DNA of 64,000 nucleotides from Flavobacterium sp. CBA20B-1. Lineage in GTDB: Bacteria; Bacteroidota; Bacteroidia; Flavobacteriales; Flavobacteriaceae. Below, piece by piece: positions 35,303 to 43,486 of this stretch (within the stretch, counting starts at the first letter, position 1; every line of letters starts with the position of its first letter). The notes under the pieces are model-generated. The model worked only from the letters and a program-made list of their open reading frames with translations. It was not told the DNA's origin and did not search any database. The stretch covers positions 186,001 to 250,000 of the forward strand of contig NZ_CP092370.1 of the NCBI RefSeq assembly GCF_028473145.1, read 5' to 3'. Position numbers and translations under genes: made by a program.

Positions 35303-35614
35303 TTATTTTAAATTAATATATTTTTCTTTTATGAATTCAATATTGAAAGGTTTTCCTTTATATATGTAAACTTGGTATGGTTTGTTTCCTCCAACAGAGT
35401 ATTCTTCAAGAATGGTATTGTTAACGGTTTCATAAAATTTAATTCCCATAACATTTAAAATGCCAGGTTGCATCTTAGGGTGAAATAGAAAAACACATGT
35501 AACATCATTCTCATTAATAATTTCATCTTTTTTTAAGTCAAATCTTACAATGATATCAGGTTTAATAAATTCTATATGAAAGTTATCTGGAATTTCATTT
35601 TTTCTAAAAATCAT
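35303..35614 (-). CDS. Hypothetical protein
   Basis: This 103-residue protein has no signal peptide and no motif I recognise. Its sequence alternates charged and hydrophobic residues (IEFIKPDIIVRFDLKKDEII, then CVFLFHPKMQPGIL), in keeping with a small beta-rich soluble domain. It is the last of five small minus-strand genes, 19 bases from its upstream neighbour. Confidence 0.65.
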   Translation of the reverse strand: MIFRKNEIPDNFHIEFIKPDIIVRFDLKKDEIINENDVTCVFLFHPKMQPGILNVMGIKFYETVNNTILEEYSVGGNKPYQVYIYKGKPFNIEFIKEKYINLK

Positions 35615-35633
35615 AATTTGAATGTGTTAAAGG

Positions 35634-36029
35634 TTAGTAAGTATAATAAGAATTTGTTGATTTTAACCTTGTTCGCTTAATAGGTTTTGGTTGAGTGTTA
35701 TAATAACCGTTATAATATGATTTATAATTGTTTGTAGAATAAGATTTAGATTTTAGTGTTTTAATCTTATACTCATTAGTTGAGTAGGTTTGTGTTTTTG
35801 GAGTTTTGTAATTTCCCTCTCTAGGTATATAGCCTGGTCTGCCATTGTAAGGGTTTACATTCCCTTTTGTCGTGTAATTATCATTAATAGTTTCGGTTTT
35901 TGGAGTACGGTAATGATCTGGAATAAATGTACCATCACTTTTTACATAACTTTTTACATATACATCTCCTTGCTGGGCAGAAGTTATTAGCGAAAATAAA
36001 AGTGCAAAAATTGTTAAAAAATTTTTCAT
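35634..36029 (-). CDS. Exported Tyr/Thr/Lys-rich protein
   Basis: This 131-residue protein has a signal peptide (about residues 1-18, ending ITSA). The mature part is made of short degenerate repeats built from Y-R-T-P-K-T-E/Q-T and Y-S-T-N-(E/N)-Y-K, and it is very rich in Tyr, Thr, Asn and Lys. It is probably unstructured or a surface/periplasmic linker-like protein. The function is unknown. Similar short exported repeat proteins occur in Flavobacteria, often in variable loci. Confidence 0.7.
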   Translation of the reverse strand: MKNFLTIFALLFSLITSAQQGDVYVKSYVKSDGTFIPDHYRTPKTETINDNYTTKGNVNPYNGRPGYIPREGNYKTPKTQTYSTNEYKIKTLKSKSYSTNNYKSYYNGYYNTQPKPIKRTRLKSTNSYYTY

Positions 36030-36040
36030 AAAGATAGGAT

Positions 36041-36430
36041 TTAAGGATATAATATTTTGTATAGTTGTTCTTCTACTCCGTCTAAAGTTTGTAGTATTGA
36101 TAGAGTATTAGATTCGCTAGTAAGTTCATCTTTAGTAATAGTTTTTGTATACTCATAATATGAAGAAAAATATTTTGTTTGTTTTTCTGTGAATGTGTTG
36201 TTCTGTCTTTCATATAATTTTATAAAAAGTTTATCTATAACTTCCATTTTATCAAGTATTCTTTTACTATTTCTGTCATAGTTACTTTGTTTACTTGCTA
36301 AAACATGATTAACCAAATTGACATCAATAGGACTTATGTACTCATTGTACTGTCTTGGTTGGGAATAAGTTGATTGTGCACTCATGTTAAATGCTAAACA
36401 GCAAATGAAAATTGTAAGTATTGATTTCAT
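36041..36430 (-). CDS. Exported helical protein of unknown function
   Basis: This 129-residue protein has a signal peptide ending FNMSAQS (about residue 19). The mature part is helical and charged (RNSKRILDKMEVIDKLFIKLYERQ, then YTKTITKDEL). No family is recognised. It is 11 bases upstream of the repeat-rich exported protein and 18 bases downstream of the 50-residue membrane protein, so it is cotranscribed with them. Confidence 0.7.
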   Translation of the reverse strand: MKSILTIFICCLAFNMSAQSTYSQPRQYNEYISPIDVNLVNHVLASKQSNYDRNSKRILDKMEVIDKLFIKLYERQNNTFTEKQTKYFSSYYEYTKTITKDELTSESNTLSILQTLDGVEEQLYKILYP

Positions 36431-36448
36431 AATATTAAAATTTAAGAG

Positions 36449-36601
36449 TTATTTGATTCGATTCATTTCTGGATCATCTTTGTGCCAACCATTATATGTA
36501 TCACCTGGTTTTGATTTACAGCTTCTTACAAATTGAACAAAAATTAGTATTGATATAACTAATATTAAAATGGTAACTACGTCATCTTTTATTTTCTTCA
36601 T
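36449..36601 (-). CDS. 50-residue single-pass membrane protein
   Basis: A complete 50-codon frame runs from the ATG at 36601 to the stop at 36449. It starts MKKIKDDVV, has one hydrophobic helix (about residues 9-26, ILILVISILIFVQFV), then a polar tail with CKSKPGDTYNGWHKDDPE. The spacing to both neighbours (5 and 18 bases) and the lack of other features in the gap support it as a real gene. The function is unknown. Confidence 0.65.
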   Translation of the reverse strand: MKKIKDDVVTILILVISILIFVQFVRSCKSKPGDTYNGWHKDDPEMNRIK

Positions 36602-36606
36602 TTTAA

Positions 36607-37032
36607 CTACTGTTTTACATAAGTGAAATGCTCTATTATAGATTCATCGAAACCGTTTGCATTCGTCCATATAATTTCTGATGAAGATTTTTGTTTAAAA
36701 GAAAAAATAGAAGAGATACCCATTGCAGTGTATTTAATACTGTATGTTGTATTACTTATATCTTGACTAATCGAGGAATCTGAATTTTGAACACCCATAG
36801 ATGCCTTCCAACAAAATTCGTTTAGTATAACAAGTTGACAAAAATCATCGGATGTAAATCTATAACCTACATTGTCAGTTTCTCCCTTTTTGATCCAAGT
36901 ACCTTGAATCCAAGCAGGGGGAGTGATTTTTGAAGAAGAGTTGTTGTTAGAATTGTTAGATGATGAATCATCAGATGTTCCGCAAGAAAGTGTTAATAAC
37001 ACCGAGCTTGCCATAAGTAGTAATTTTTTCAT
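36607..37032 (-). CDS. Lipoprotein of unknown function
   Basis: This 141-residue protein has a lipobox with cysteine at residue 17 (LLTLSCGTSDD), followed by a Ser/Asn-rich linker. The mature domain has IQGTWIKKGETDNVGYRF (about residues 43-60), which recalls small lipocalin-like lipoproteins of Bacteroidetes that begin with a G-x-W motif. It heads the five-gene minus-strand set. Confidence 0.75.
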   Translation of the reverse strand: MKKLLLMASSVLLTLSCGTSDDSSSNNSNNNSSSKITPPAWIQGTWIKKGETDNVGYRFTSDDFCQLVILNEFCWKASMGVQNSDSSISQDISNTTYSIKYTAMGISSIFSFKQKSSSEIIWTNANGFDESIIEHFTYVKQ

Positions 37033-37087
37033 TATAGGTTTAAATTATGTTTCATTCAGTCCCAAAATGAAAGTTTATAAAATAACA

Positions 37088-37250
37088 AAGCGTGGGACAA
37101 AACCTTATTTATTCTTACAGAGGCTCTGGTAAGCCATAGAGATATAAATAGGTAAGCCCACGCCGAAGCGTGAGCGTTCACCCATCTATTCTACATCTCT
37201 TTTTTTGAATTTACCAGATTCCTGTAAGGTAGAAATAGAAGCTAACGCTT
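37088..37250. ncRNA. Candidate rod-shaped RNA or hairpin element
   Basis: The gap between divergent genes folds into a long nested structure. The pairs are AAGCGT (37088-37093) with ACGCTT (37245-37250), CTTACAG (37114-37120) with CTGTAAG (37222-37228), CTGGTAA (37126-37132) with TTACCAG (37211-37217), AGAGAT (37138-37143) with ATCTCT (37195-37200), AATAGGT (37147-37153) with ATCTATT (37184-37190), and CACGC (37159-37163) with GCGTG (37168-37172), closed by a CGAA loop. A closing stem, a wide open bubble and a long arm recall 6S RNA. It shares blocks with the reverse complement of 6221-6329. No good promoter was found, so strand and expression are unknown. Confidence 0.4.
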
Positions 37251-37362
37251 AATTTTTTTCGATATGTTTATAAAGCAAATATTAGCTAAAAAAAAATTAA
37301 AATCCAAATTTATTTTTAACAAATTTTAAAAAATCATCTGTTAAAACAATTCAAATAAATTC

Positions 37363-37391
37363 TTGTTACTAAACAGATAGCTTTATCTTTG
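37363..37391 (+). promoter_or_regulatory. Promoter of the acyltransferase gene
   Basis: TTG (37363-37365) and TATCTTTG (37384-37391) are 18 bases apart. The -7 box lies 15 bases before the ATG at 37406. Confidence 0.55.
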
Positions 37392-37405
37392 CAAAAATTT
37401 CATTA

Positions 37406-38299
37406 ATGAAATATCTTTTATTTATCGTTATATATGCGTTTTTGTGGTGTGTGTCTGTACTGCCATTTCGGGTATTGTATTTACTTTCAAATATTTTTTA
37501 TTTTATATTATACAAAGTGGTGAAGTATCGGGTGAAAACGGTGCGCTACAATTTAGAATTGACATTTCCCCATTTATCAGCTGCTGAACGAAAAGAAATC
37601 GAACGGAAATTTTACATTCATTTGTGCGATTTGTTTCTAGAAATGATAAAAACCATCACCATTTCTCCAAAAGAGTTAGATAAACGCTTTGTTTTTACAA
37701 ATGTGGAACTAATGAAAGCCTACGAACAAAAACAAAAAAGCATTATTTTAATGTTGCCGCATTATGGAAATTGGGAGTGGGTGATTGGTTTGGGGCAACA
37801 TTTAGATTTTAAAGGTTTTGGAATTTATAAAGCGTTAAAAAATAAACATTTCGATAAACTTTTTAGAGACATTCGCTCGCGTTTTAATGCTGAATTGATT
37901 GATACACATCACACAACAGGCACTATTCGTGAAAATCAAGCAAAGGGTTTATATGGAACGTATTTGTTTTTAAGCGATCAAACGCCGTTATTACGAGAAA
38001 ACTTGCATTGGGAACCCTTTATGGGAATTGAAGTACCGGTTCACATGGGTGCTGAAGCTTTGGCAAGAAAATTAAATATGAATATTTTGTATTTAAAGGT
38101 GGAAAAAACGAAACGCGGACATTATCAAGCTACTTTTTCTGAAATTACCGACGATATTAAAAACGAGCCTAAATATAAGCCCACTCGAATGTTTTTGGAT
38201 AAAGTGGAAGAACAAATAAAAGCGGCTCCTGCATATTATTTCTGGACGCACAAACGCTGGAAACACAAAGACCAAAAGCAACAGTTTAAAACGCGATAA
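37406..38299 (+). CDS. LpxL/HtrB-type lipid A acyltransferase
   Basis: In this 297-residue protein an N-terminal membrane anchor (about residues 1-25) is followed by the acyltransferase motif LPHYGNWEW (about residues 113-121; H-x4-E catalytic pair) and a LFLSDQTP block. FWTHKRWKHK at the end is typical of the family. It adds a secondary acyl chain to lipid A on the inner membrane. In Flavobacteria this branch is usually annotated only as lysophospholipid acyltransferase family. Confidence 0.88.
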   Translation: MKYLLFIVIYAFLWCVSVLPFRVLYLLSNIFYFILYKVVKYRVKTVRYNLELTFPHLSAAERKEIERKFYIHLCDLFLEMIKTITISPKELDKRFVFTNVELMKAYEQKQKSIILMLPHYGNWEWVIGLGQHLDFKGFGIYKALKNKHFDKLFRDIRSRFNAELIDTHHTTGTIRENQAKGLYGTYLFLSDQTPLLRENLHWEPFMGIEVPVHMGAEALARKLNMNILYLKVEKTKRGHYQATFSEITDDIKNEPKYKPTRMFLDKVEEQIKAAPAYYFWTHKRWKHKDQKQQFKTR

Positions 38300-38311
38300 G
38301 GGTATATCAAC

Positions 38312-38340
38312 AAAAAAGAAGACCAAATGTCTTCTTTTTT
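38312..38340. terminator. Bidirectional terminator
   Basis: Perfect arms AAAAAAGAAGAC (38312-38323) and GTCTTCTTTTTT (38329-38340) enclose five bases between two convergent genes. T-runs exist on both strands. Confidence 0.85.
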
Positions 38341-38342
38341 TG

Positions 38343-39104
38343 TTAGTTTTTCTTTAGTATCATTTGTAAATCAGTTCCAGAGAATAAATGCAATTCATCA
38401 TTCTTAAGTTCGTAATGGGTTATGGTTTCTAAAACTTTCAAAAAATCGGTTTCCATATTATCATGTACACACATCATGCGTGTTACCCCTAATTTGGAAA
38501 AGCGAATGTGTTCGTTATCAAAATAAACAGCACCACTGAAACCATTGCAACTTGCGTTGCCGCTTACATGATTTTCTTCATTTTCAAATTGTAAATAGGG
38601 TGTTTTTAAGAATTTGTTAGCAGGAACTTCATTTCCTTTAAACGAAATAAGCTCCCATTTTCCTTGCATTTTTACAGGAATCACATAATTTCCACAACCG
38701 TTTAATTGCAGCTCTTTATCTTTTGAAATGATCGTAACATCGGTCTTGTAATCAAAAGATTGATCCGACATGCCATCAGAGCACGGTTTTTGTGCAATCG
38801 TGATTTCTAACTGTTTGTTGTTGTTTTCTGACCTAATCAATCGCACATTTGCATCTTGGGCTTGGTGGGTGTTTTGAATGGTAAATACTTCTTGTTTTCC
38901 GTTAATATCTTTATAAACAACAAAATCGTCGTTTATTTCAATATTCCAAAAAGGTTCTGTACCTAATCCTTTAAAATAAGGATCAAATGTCTTTTCATCG
39001 AAGTTAACTGCAGTTTTGCTGTCATCGGTTGCGGTTTGTTTGCTTTTACACGAAAAAATCACTGTTAACAGAGCAAAAATGAGTAATAAATAGATCTTTT
39101 TCAT
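38343..39104 (-). CDS. META-domain lipoprotein
   Basis: This 253-residue protein starts at 39104 (MKKIYLLLIFALLTVIFSC), a lipoprotein signal with Cys19; the longer frame adds 19 unlikely residues. The first domain (about 30-140) has GTEPFWNIEI, as in COG3650-like proteins. The second is a META/HslJ domain (about 150-253) with WELISFKG and NASCNGFSGAVYF. META proteins are linked to stress or antibiotic resistance in other bacteria; here the role is unknown. It is anchored in the envelope. Confidence 0.85.
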   Translation of the reverse strand: MKKIYLLLIFALLTVIFSCKSKQTATDDSKTAVNFDEKTFDPYFKGLGTEPFWNIEINDDFVVYKDINGKQEVFTIQNTHQAQDANVRLIRSENNNKQLEITIAQKPCSDGMSDQSFDYKTDVTIISKDKELQLNGCGNYVIPVKMQGKWELISFKGNEVPANKFLKTPYLQFENEENHVSGNASCNGFSGAVYFDNEHIRFSKLGVTRMMCVHDNMETDFLKVLETITHYELKNDELHLFSGTDLQMILKKN

Positions 39105-39190
39105 AGCTAGATAATTTTCTATTAAAGATACAAAAAAACCGCTGGTACTTAAAAAATCCAACGGTTTATATCTTTAGATGATTGTTTATT

Positions 39191-39937
39191 TTATGTAAGC
39201 ATTCCGCCATCAACATTTATAACCTGACCCGTAATGTAGGTAGCCAAATCTGATGATAAAAACACACAAGCGTTTGCAATATCTTCTGGTGTACCGCCGC
39301 GTTTCAAAGGAATAGCGTCTGTCCAGCCTTTTACTGTTTCTTCGCCCAATTTTGCAGTCATTTCGGTTTCGATAAACCCTGGTGCCACCACGTTGCAACG
39401 AATGTTTCTAGAACCTAATTCCAATGCTACCGATTTTGAAAAACCAATGATTCCAGCTTTTGATGCTGCATAGTTTGCCTGACCTGCATTTCCTTTCACA
39501 CCCACCACAGAACTCATGTTGATAATCACACCGTTTCTGTTTTTAAGCATGGTTTTTTGCACGGCTTTGGTCATGTTAAAAACCGATTTTAAGTTTACAT
39601 CCATTACGTTGTCAAAATCTTCTTCGCTCATACGCATCAACAAATTGTCTTTGGTAATACCTGCATTGTTGATTAAAACATCAACAGTTCCAAAACTAGC
39701 CAATACACTATCCACCAAACTTTGCGCCTCGTTAAAGTCTGCTGCGTTTGATTTGTATGATTTTGCTTGAACGCCCATAGCTGTTAATTCATTTTCTAAA
39801 GAAATTGCAGCTTCTTCAGACGAGCTGTATGTAAATGCCACGTTTGCACCTTGTTTTGCAAAAGTTAAAGCAATTCCTCTACCAATTCCGCGGGTTGCAC
39901 CTGTTATGATTGCAGTTTTTCCTTCTAATAATTTCAT
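39191..39937 (-). CDS. fabG: 3-oxoacyl-[ACP] reductase FabG
   Basis: This 248-residue SDR enzyme reduces beta-ketoacyl-ACP with NADPH in fatty acid elongation. The cofactor motif TGATRGIGRGIA (about residues 13-24), the NNAG motif (about 90-93) and the catalytic Ser-Tyr-Lys (INMSSVVG; YAASKAG about 152-158) are present. The ending VINVDGGML is typical of FabG. It stands alone rather than in a fab cluster. Confidence 0.95.
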   Translation of the reverse strand: MKLLEGKTAIITGATRGIGRGIALTFAKQGANVAFTYSSSEEAAISLENELTAMGVQAKSYKSNAADFNEAQSLVDSVLASFGTVDVLINNAGITKDNLLMRMSEEDFDNVMDVNLKSVFNMTKAVQKTMLKNRNGVIINMSSVVGVKGNAGQANYAASKAGIIGFSKSVALELGSRNIRCNVVAPGFIETEMTAKLGEETVKGWTDAIPLKRGGTPEDIANACVFLSSDLATYITGQVINVDGGMLT

Positions 39938-39982
39938 GTAATACGTTTTTTAACACATTTAGGCAAATATAAAAATAAAAAA

Positions 39983-40876
39983 TTATAATTCGGTAGGATC
40001 TTTAAACTCGAATTTTTTGTGATTGCGCCATGAAACACCTATTCCAGCCTGAATTTTATGCGGACTGTTTTCAAGGCTTGTTCCACCGAACGCATCAATC
40101 TGTAAATTTTGATGAATTTTATAGGTTAATCCACCTTTCAGCGAAGCTTCGTTCATAAACGGAACTGAAATGTTTTCATATTTGCGATCAATAATTCCTT
40201 GGTGTTCGCCAAAAATACTCCATCTGTCGCTTAATCCCAACGAAGCTGTTACAATATAACTAATGTTTCTGTATGCTTCTTCGGTAACATTTTCACCAAT
40301 AAAATTGTAGGTCATGCTAAAGCGTTTGCTTAGATGTTGCTGTGCAATCAACATGGTTTTTAAGCCCACTTCGGGTAAATTGGGGTAATACAAATTGTGC
40401 TCAAAATTAAACTGCCCACCAGCGTAAAGTGCTACTGCCGGAATCAATCTGCCCCATTTAAAACGTTGATTGGCTTTCCAGCTGTACACGTTTCTTTTTT
40501 CTACATAATATTTATAGTGATCATAAATCAGGTATTTTACACCAAAGTTCAACTGTCTAAAACCGCTGTTTGTTATATCAATTCCATAATCTGTTTGTTT
40601 GTAACTGGTGAAATAAAAATCGCCAACAAACTCTAAGTTTTCCAACATATCTCCATAGCGCAATTGCACCTGAGAATTATTAAAAGTATTGGTTTTATCA
40701 CTATGAAATTCATCGTTTTGATAAGTGTATCCACCTTCTATCTGAAAAATTCCTTTGCTCACACTATAAGCACCCATTGAAGAACTTGGTCGATTGGTGT
40801 TGATATCCTTTGTATATTGTGCGTTTGCGGTTATAAAACCCAACAAAGCAATTGCTATGTAACTGTATTTTTTCAT
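39983..40876 (-). CDS. Outer-membrane beta-barrel protein, MetA-pathway transporter type
   Basis: This 297-residue protein has a signal peptide (about residues 1-19, ending TANA). The mature part starts INTNRPSSSMGAYSVSKGIFQIEGGYTY and then consists of repeated amphipathic strands. That beginning, with a D/N-RP motif and IEGGYTY, matches the transporter family named after the MetA phenol-degradation pathway. The substrate is unknown. Its start overlaps the end of the methyltransferase-like gene by 4 bases. Confidence 0.8.
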   Translation of the reverse strand: MKKYSYIAIALLGFITANAQYTKDINTNRPSSSMGAYSVSKGIFQIEGGYTYQNDEFHSDKTNTFNNSQVQLRYGDMLENLEFVGDFYFTSYKQTDYGIDITNSGFRQLNFGVKYLIYDHYKYYVEKRNVYSWKANQRFKWGRLIPAVALYAGGQFNFEHNLYYPNLPEVGLKTMLIAQQHLSKRFSMTYNFIGENVTEEAYRNISYIVTASLGLSDRWSIFGEHQGIIDRKYENISVPFMNEASLKGGLTYKIHQNLQIDAFGGTSLENSPHKIQAGIGVSWRNHKKFEFKDPTEL

Positions 40877-41541
40877 TTTATTTTTTGAGTAACCATTAAA
40901 TGATTGTGTCCGTATAAATTTTTAAACGATTGCACTTCAAAATGCTTTTTTAGTAGTGCAAGCAATTTTTCATTTCGCAAATTGTGTACTTCATTGAGTA
41001 TAAAAGTATTAAAAATTGCTGTTCCATTTGTATAAAGCACCTTGTAAATTTGCTCTACAAAGCTGTTTTGAAAAACAAATTCAGGAATTTCGGTATCGTT
41101 AAACAAATCAACAATTACTACATGGTATCTTTTTGAAGAATATTTTATGAATTGAAATGCGTCATTATTTACAATTTCAAGCGATTGATTGGGAATAATT
41201 CCAAATTCATTCATAGCCACTTGAATCACCATTGGATCGATTTCAACTGCGGTAATTACAGCTTTTGATTGAAAATTTCTCCGCAATTGTTGCACCACAT
41301 CACCGCCACCCAACCCCAAAACAAGTATTGATGCTTCGTTGCTTCGAAAATCGGTTTTGGTAGCTTGCAGCGCTTTTTTCAGCACTTTTCCCAAGTTTCC
41401 ATAAGAATAATTGGTGTTTTGTGTGTCTAAAACTTTTTTGCCGTTTAGCCAATTAATTTCTAAAATACCGCTGTATGCCGAAGAATAGGTTTTTTCGGGA
41501 ATTACATTCAAATAACTTAGGTATTTTTTTAAAAAATTCAT
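40873..41541 (-). CDS. Spermidine-synthase-like SAM-binding protein
   Basis: This 222-residue protein has the Rossmann motif ILVLGLGGGDVVQQL (about residues 71-85), an acidic loop ITAVEIDPMV (about 97-106) and VVIVDLFNDTEIP (about 137-149), as in spermidine synthase-like methyltransferases. The N-terminal strands of true aminopropyltransferases are shortened, so polyamine synthesis is not proven. It starts directly after the stop of the XRE-type regulator and overlaps the barrel protein, forming a three-gene operon. Confidence 0.8.
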   Translation of the reverse strand: MNFLKKYLSYLNVIPEKTYSSAYSGILEINWLNGKKVLDTQNTNYSYGNLGKVLKKALQATKTDFRSNEASILVLGLGGGDVVQQLRRNFQSKAVITAVEIDPMVIQVAMNEFGIIPNQSLEIVNNDAFQFIKYSSKRYHVVIVDLFNDTEIPEFVFQNSFVEQIYKVLYTNGTAIFNTFILNEVHNLRNEKLLALLKKHFEVQSFKNLYGHNHLMVTQKIK

Positions 41542-41985
41542 TCAGGGTTGGTATTGTTTAAAACTGCCATCATTGTAAAAAATCACGATACTGTCAATTT
41601 TTTTAGAGCCGAAAGATAAAATGTTTTCTTCATTTGTAATTAATTTTTCAGAACTATTTTCATTGCTAGTGGTCAAGTTTTCATCTGCGATTGCTATTTC
41701 GGGGTACGATTTTTTTTCTAAATCATAAGTAGGGGATGGATGCAAAACATTATTTTCTGAAGTTTTTTCAGCCATCAAAAAAGGTTCTTTTGCATATATC
41801 AGCCACTCCAAATTGATCGATGGAAAAGTAGTATGCACCTTTGTGATAAATTCTAAACTGGGCTTGTTTCGCTCTGAAATTAAGTGCGAAATGGTGGCTT
41901 TTGGCACATTAATTTTATCTGCCATTTCGGTGGTAGAAAGTTTAAAATGATGCATTATTTTTTGAAGTTGCGAACTGAATTTCAT
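41542..41985 (-). CDS. XRE-type transcriptional regulator with a C-terminal extension
   Basis: This 147-residue protein starts at 41985 (MKFSSQLQKIMHHF). The HTH spans about residues 5-60, with STTEMADKINVPKATISHLISERNKPS. A linker and a C-terminal part ending SKKIDSIVIFYNDGSFKQYQP follow; this pattern is seen in flavobacterial helix-turn-helix proteins. Three regularly spaced palindromes (42021-42080) upstream of it are likely its own operators, so it probably autoregulates this operon. Confidence 0.85.
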   Translation of the reverse strand: MKFSSQLQKIMHHFKLSTTEMADKINVPKATISHLISERNKPSLEFITKVHTTFPSINLEWLIYAKEPFLMAEKTSENNVLHPSPTYDLEKKSYPEIAIADENLTTSNENSSEKLITNEENILSFGSKKIDSIVIFYNDGSFKQYQP

Positions 41986-42020
41986 TACTAAAAAAGATTG
42001 ATAAATACGTAAAAACGCTG

Positions 42021-42080
42021 TTACAATTGTAAACTTACGAATTTTTACAAATGTAAACAATAAAATATTTACAATTGTAA
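42021..42080. promoter_or_regulatory. Three phased TTACAATTGTAA operators
   Basis: TTACAATTGTAA occurs at 42021-42032 and 42069-42080, with TTACAAATGTAA at 42045-42056. The centres are exactly 24 bases apart. They lie 36 bases upstream of the XRE start codon and between it and the peptidase gene on the other strand. Repeated, evenly spaced dyads of this kind are typical binding sites for a dimeric regulator. Confidence 0.75.
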
Positions 42081-42269
42081 CGTGTGTTTTAAGTATAAAC
42101 TAAAAGTTTAAATTATGATATTTAATTATTTGATTTTAAGTAGATTAAATTTATTATTTATTTTAGTGCCTGGTATGGTATTGCTTGTTTGTTTACAAAA
42201 ATAAACACCACTTCGGATGCAAACACTTCGATAAATGCGCTTATATTTGATAAAAATTTAAAGTGCCTT

Positions 42270-43358
42270 ATGCAATTCCTAAAACAAGCCGAAATCAATC
42301 AACGATATTTCACAAATTTTCACTTAGAAAAAGTCCTTCAACAATTGGATGCATCCATTTTCAAAATTTCAATTTTAGGGAAAAGTGTGCAACAAAAAAA
42401 TATTTACAGAGTTGATTTTGGTACGGGTGATTTTAAGATTTTGCTGTGGTCTCAAATGCATGGAAACGAAACTACGACTACTCGGGCAATTGTTGATTTT
42501 TTACACTATGTGAATGAAGGAAAAAATACGCATTGGTTAGAAAAATTTTCGTTTACATTTATCCCGGTTTTAAATCCTGATGGAGCAGAAGCCTTTACTC
42601 GTGTAAATGCCAATGCGGTTGATTTGAATAGAGATTCGGTAAACCTTTCACAGCCAGAATCGCAATTGTTGCGTGCTGTTTTTAATGAAACGCAACCAAA
42701 TTTAGCACTGAATATGCATGATCAACGCACTATTTTTTCTGCGGGAAACACTTCAAATGCTGCTACGCTTTCTTTTTTAGCTCCGGCATACAATGAAGAG
42801 CGCAGTATCAACAACACCCGAAAGTTTGCTATGCAGTTAATCGCTGCCATGCATCAATCATTAAAAAAGTCGGTTCCAGGACATATTGGCCGGTTCGATG
42901 ATGGCTTCAATATAAATTGTATTGGTGATTTATTTACCCATTTAAATACACCTACTATTTTGTTTGAAGCTGGGTTTTATCCGAATGATTACCAACGTTT
43001 GGTTGCCAAAAAACTGGTTTTTGATAGCTTAATTATCTTGTTGAATTCCTTACTGTCTGAAGATTATAAGAATTTATCGATTACTCACTATATGGAAATA
43101 CCTGAAAATCAGAAGAATTTTGTAGATCTATTGATTGAAAATTTTGCTACCGAAAACCCCGATTATGCTACCTTTTCAAAGCTTCCTATTGTTTTTAAAG
43201 AGCATATTTTGAATGGTGAATTGTTGTTAAAACCCGAAGTAGATTTTGAGTCGGCGCCTGCCTATCAATTTTCACACAACATTGTAAATGTTGCTAAAAA
43301 AGTAGTAAATAGTTCAAAAGACCTTGAAAATGCTCTAAAAAATGTAATGATTTCTTAG
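42270..43358 (+). CDS. M14 family zinc carboxypeptidase-like protein
   Basis: This 362-residue protein starts at 42270 (MQFLKQAEINQRYF); the extra 27 codons upstream are less plausible. Zinc ligands are suggested by QMHGNETTTTRA (His and Glu, about residues 66-77) and by LNMHDQRT (His, about 151). VDLNRDS is the substrate arginine region. LFEAGFYPNDYQR carries the catalytic Glu. It has no signal peptide, so it acts in the cytoplasm; bacterial relatives cleave peptides or deacylate small molecules. Confidence 0.85.
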   Translation: MQFLKQAEINQRYFTNFHLEKVLQQLDASIFKISILGKSVQQKNIYRVDFGTGDFKILLWSQMHGNETTTTRAIVDFLHYVNEGKNTHWLEKFSFTFIPVLNPDGAEAFTRVNANAVDLNRDSVNLSQPESQLLRAVFNETQPNLALNMHDQRTIFSAGNTSNAATLSFLAPAYNEERSINNTRKFAMQLIAAMHQSLKKSVPGHIGRFDDGFNINCIGDLFTHLNTPTILFEAGFYPNDYQRLVAKKLVFDSLIILLNSLLSEDYKNLSITHYMEIPENQKNFVDLLIENFATENPDYATFSKLPIVFKEHILNGELLLKPEVDFESAPAYQFSHNIVNVAKKVVNSSKDLENALKNVMIS

Positions 43359-43440
43359 TAATTTAGTATATAGATGTTAATGCTTTGCTAAAATCTAAAA
43401 AATAATTACTATAAAATATATTTTTTATAATAATTCATTG

Positions 43441-43448
43441 TATTTTTG
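43441..43448 (+). promoter_or_regulatory. -7 promoter element of the Lrp/AsnC gene
   Basis: TATTTTTG matches TAnnTTTG and lies 38 bases before the ATG at 43487. The -33 region is T-rich without a clear TTG. Confidence 0.45.
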
Positions 43449-43486
43449 CACTCACAAATAAAAAAATAATTGATAAAAATTGTTAT

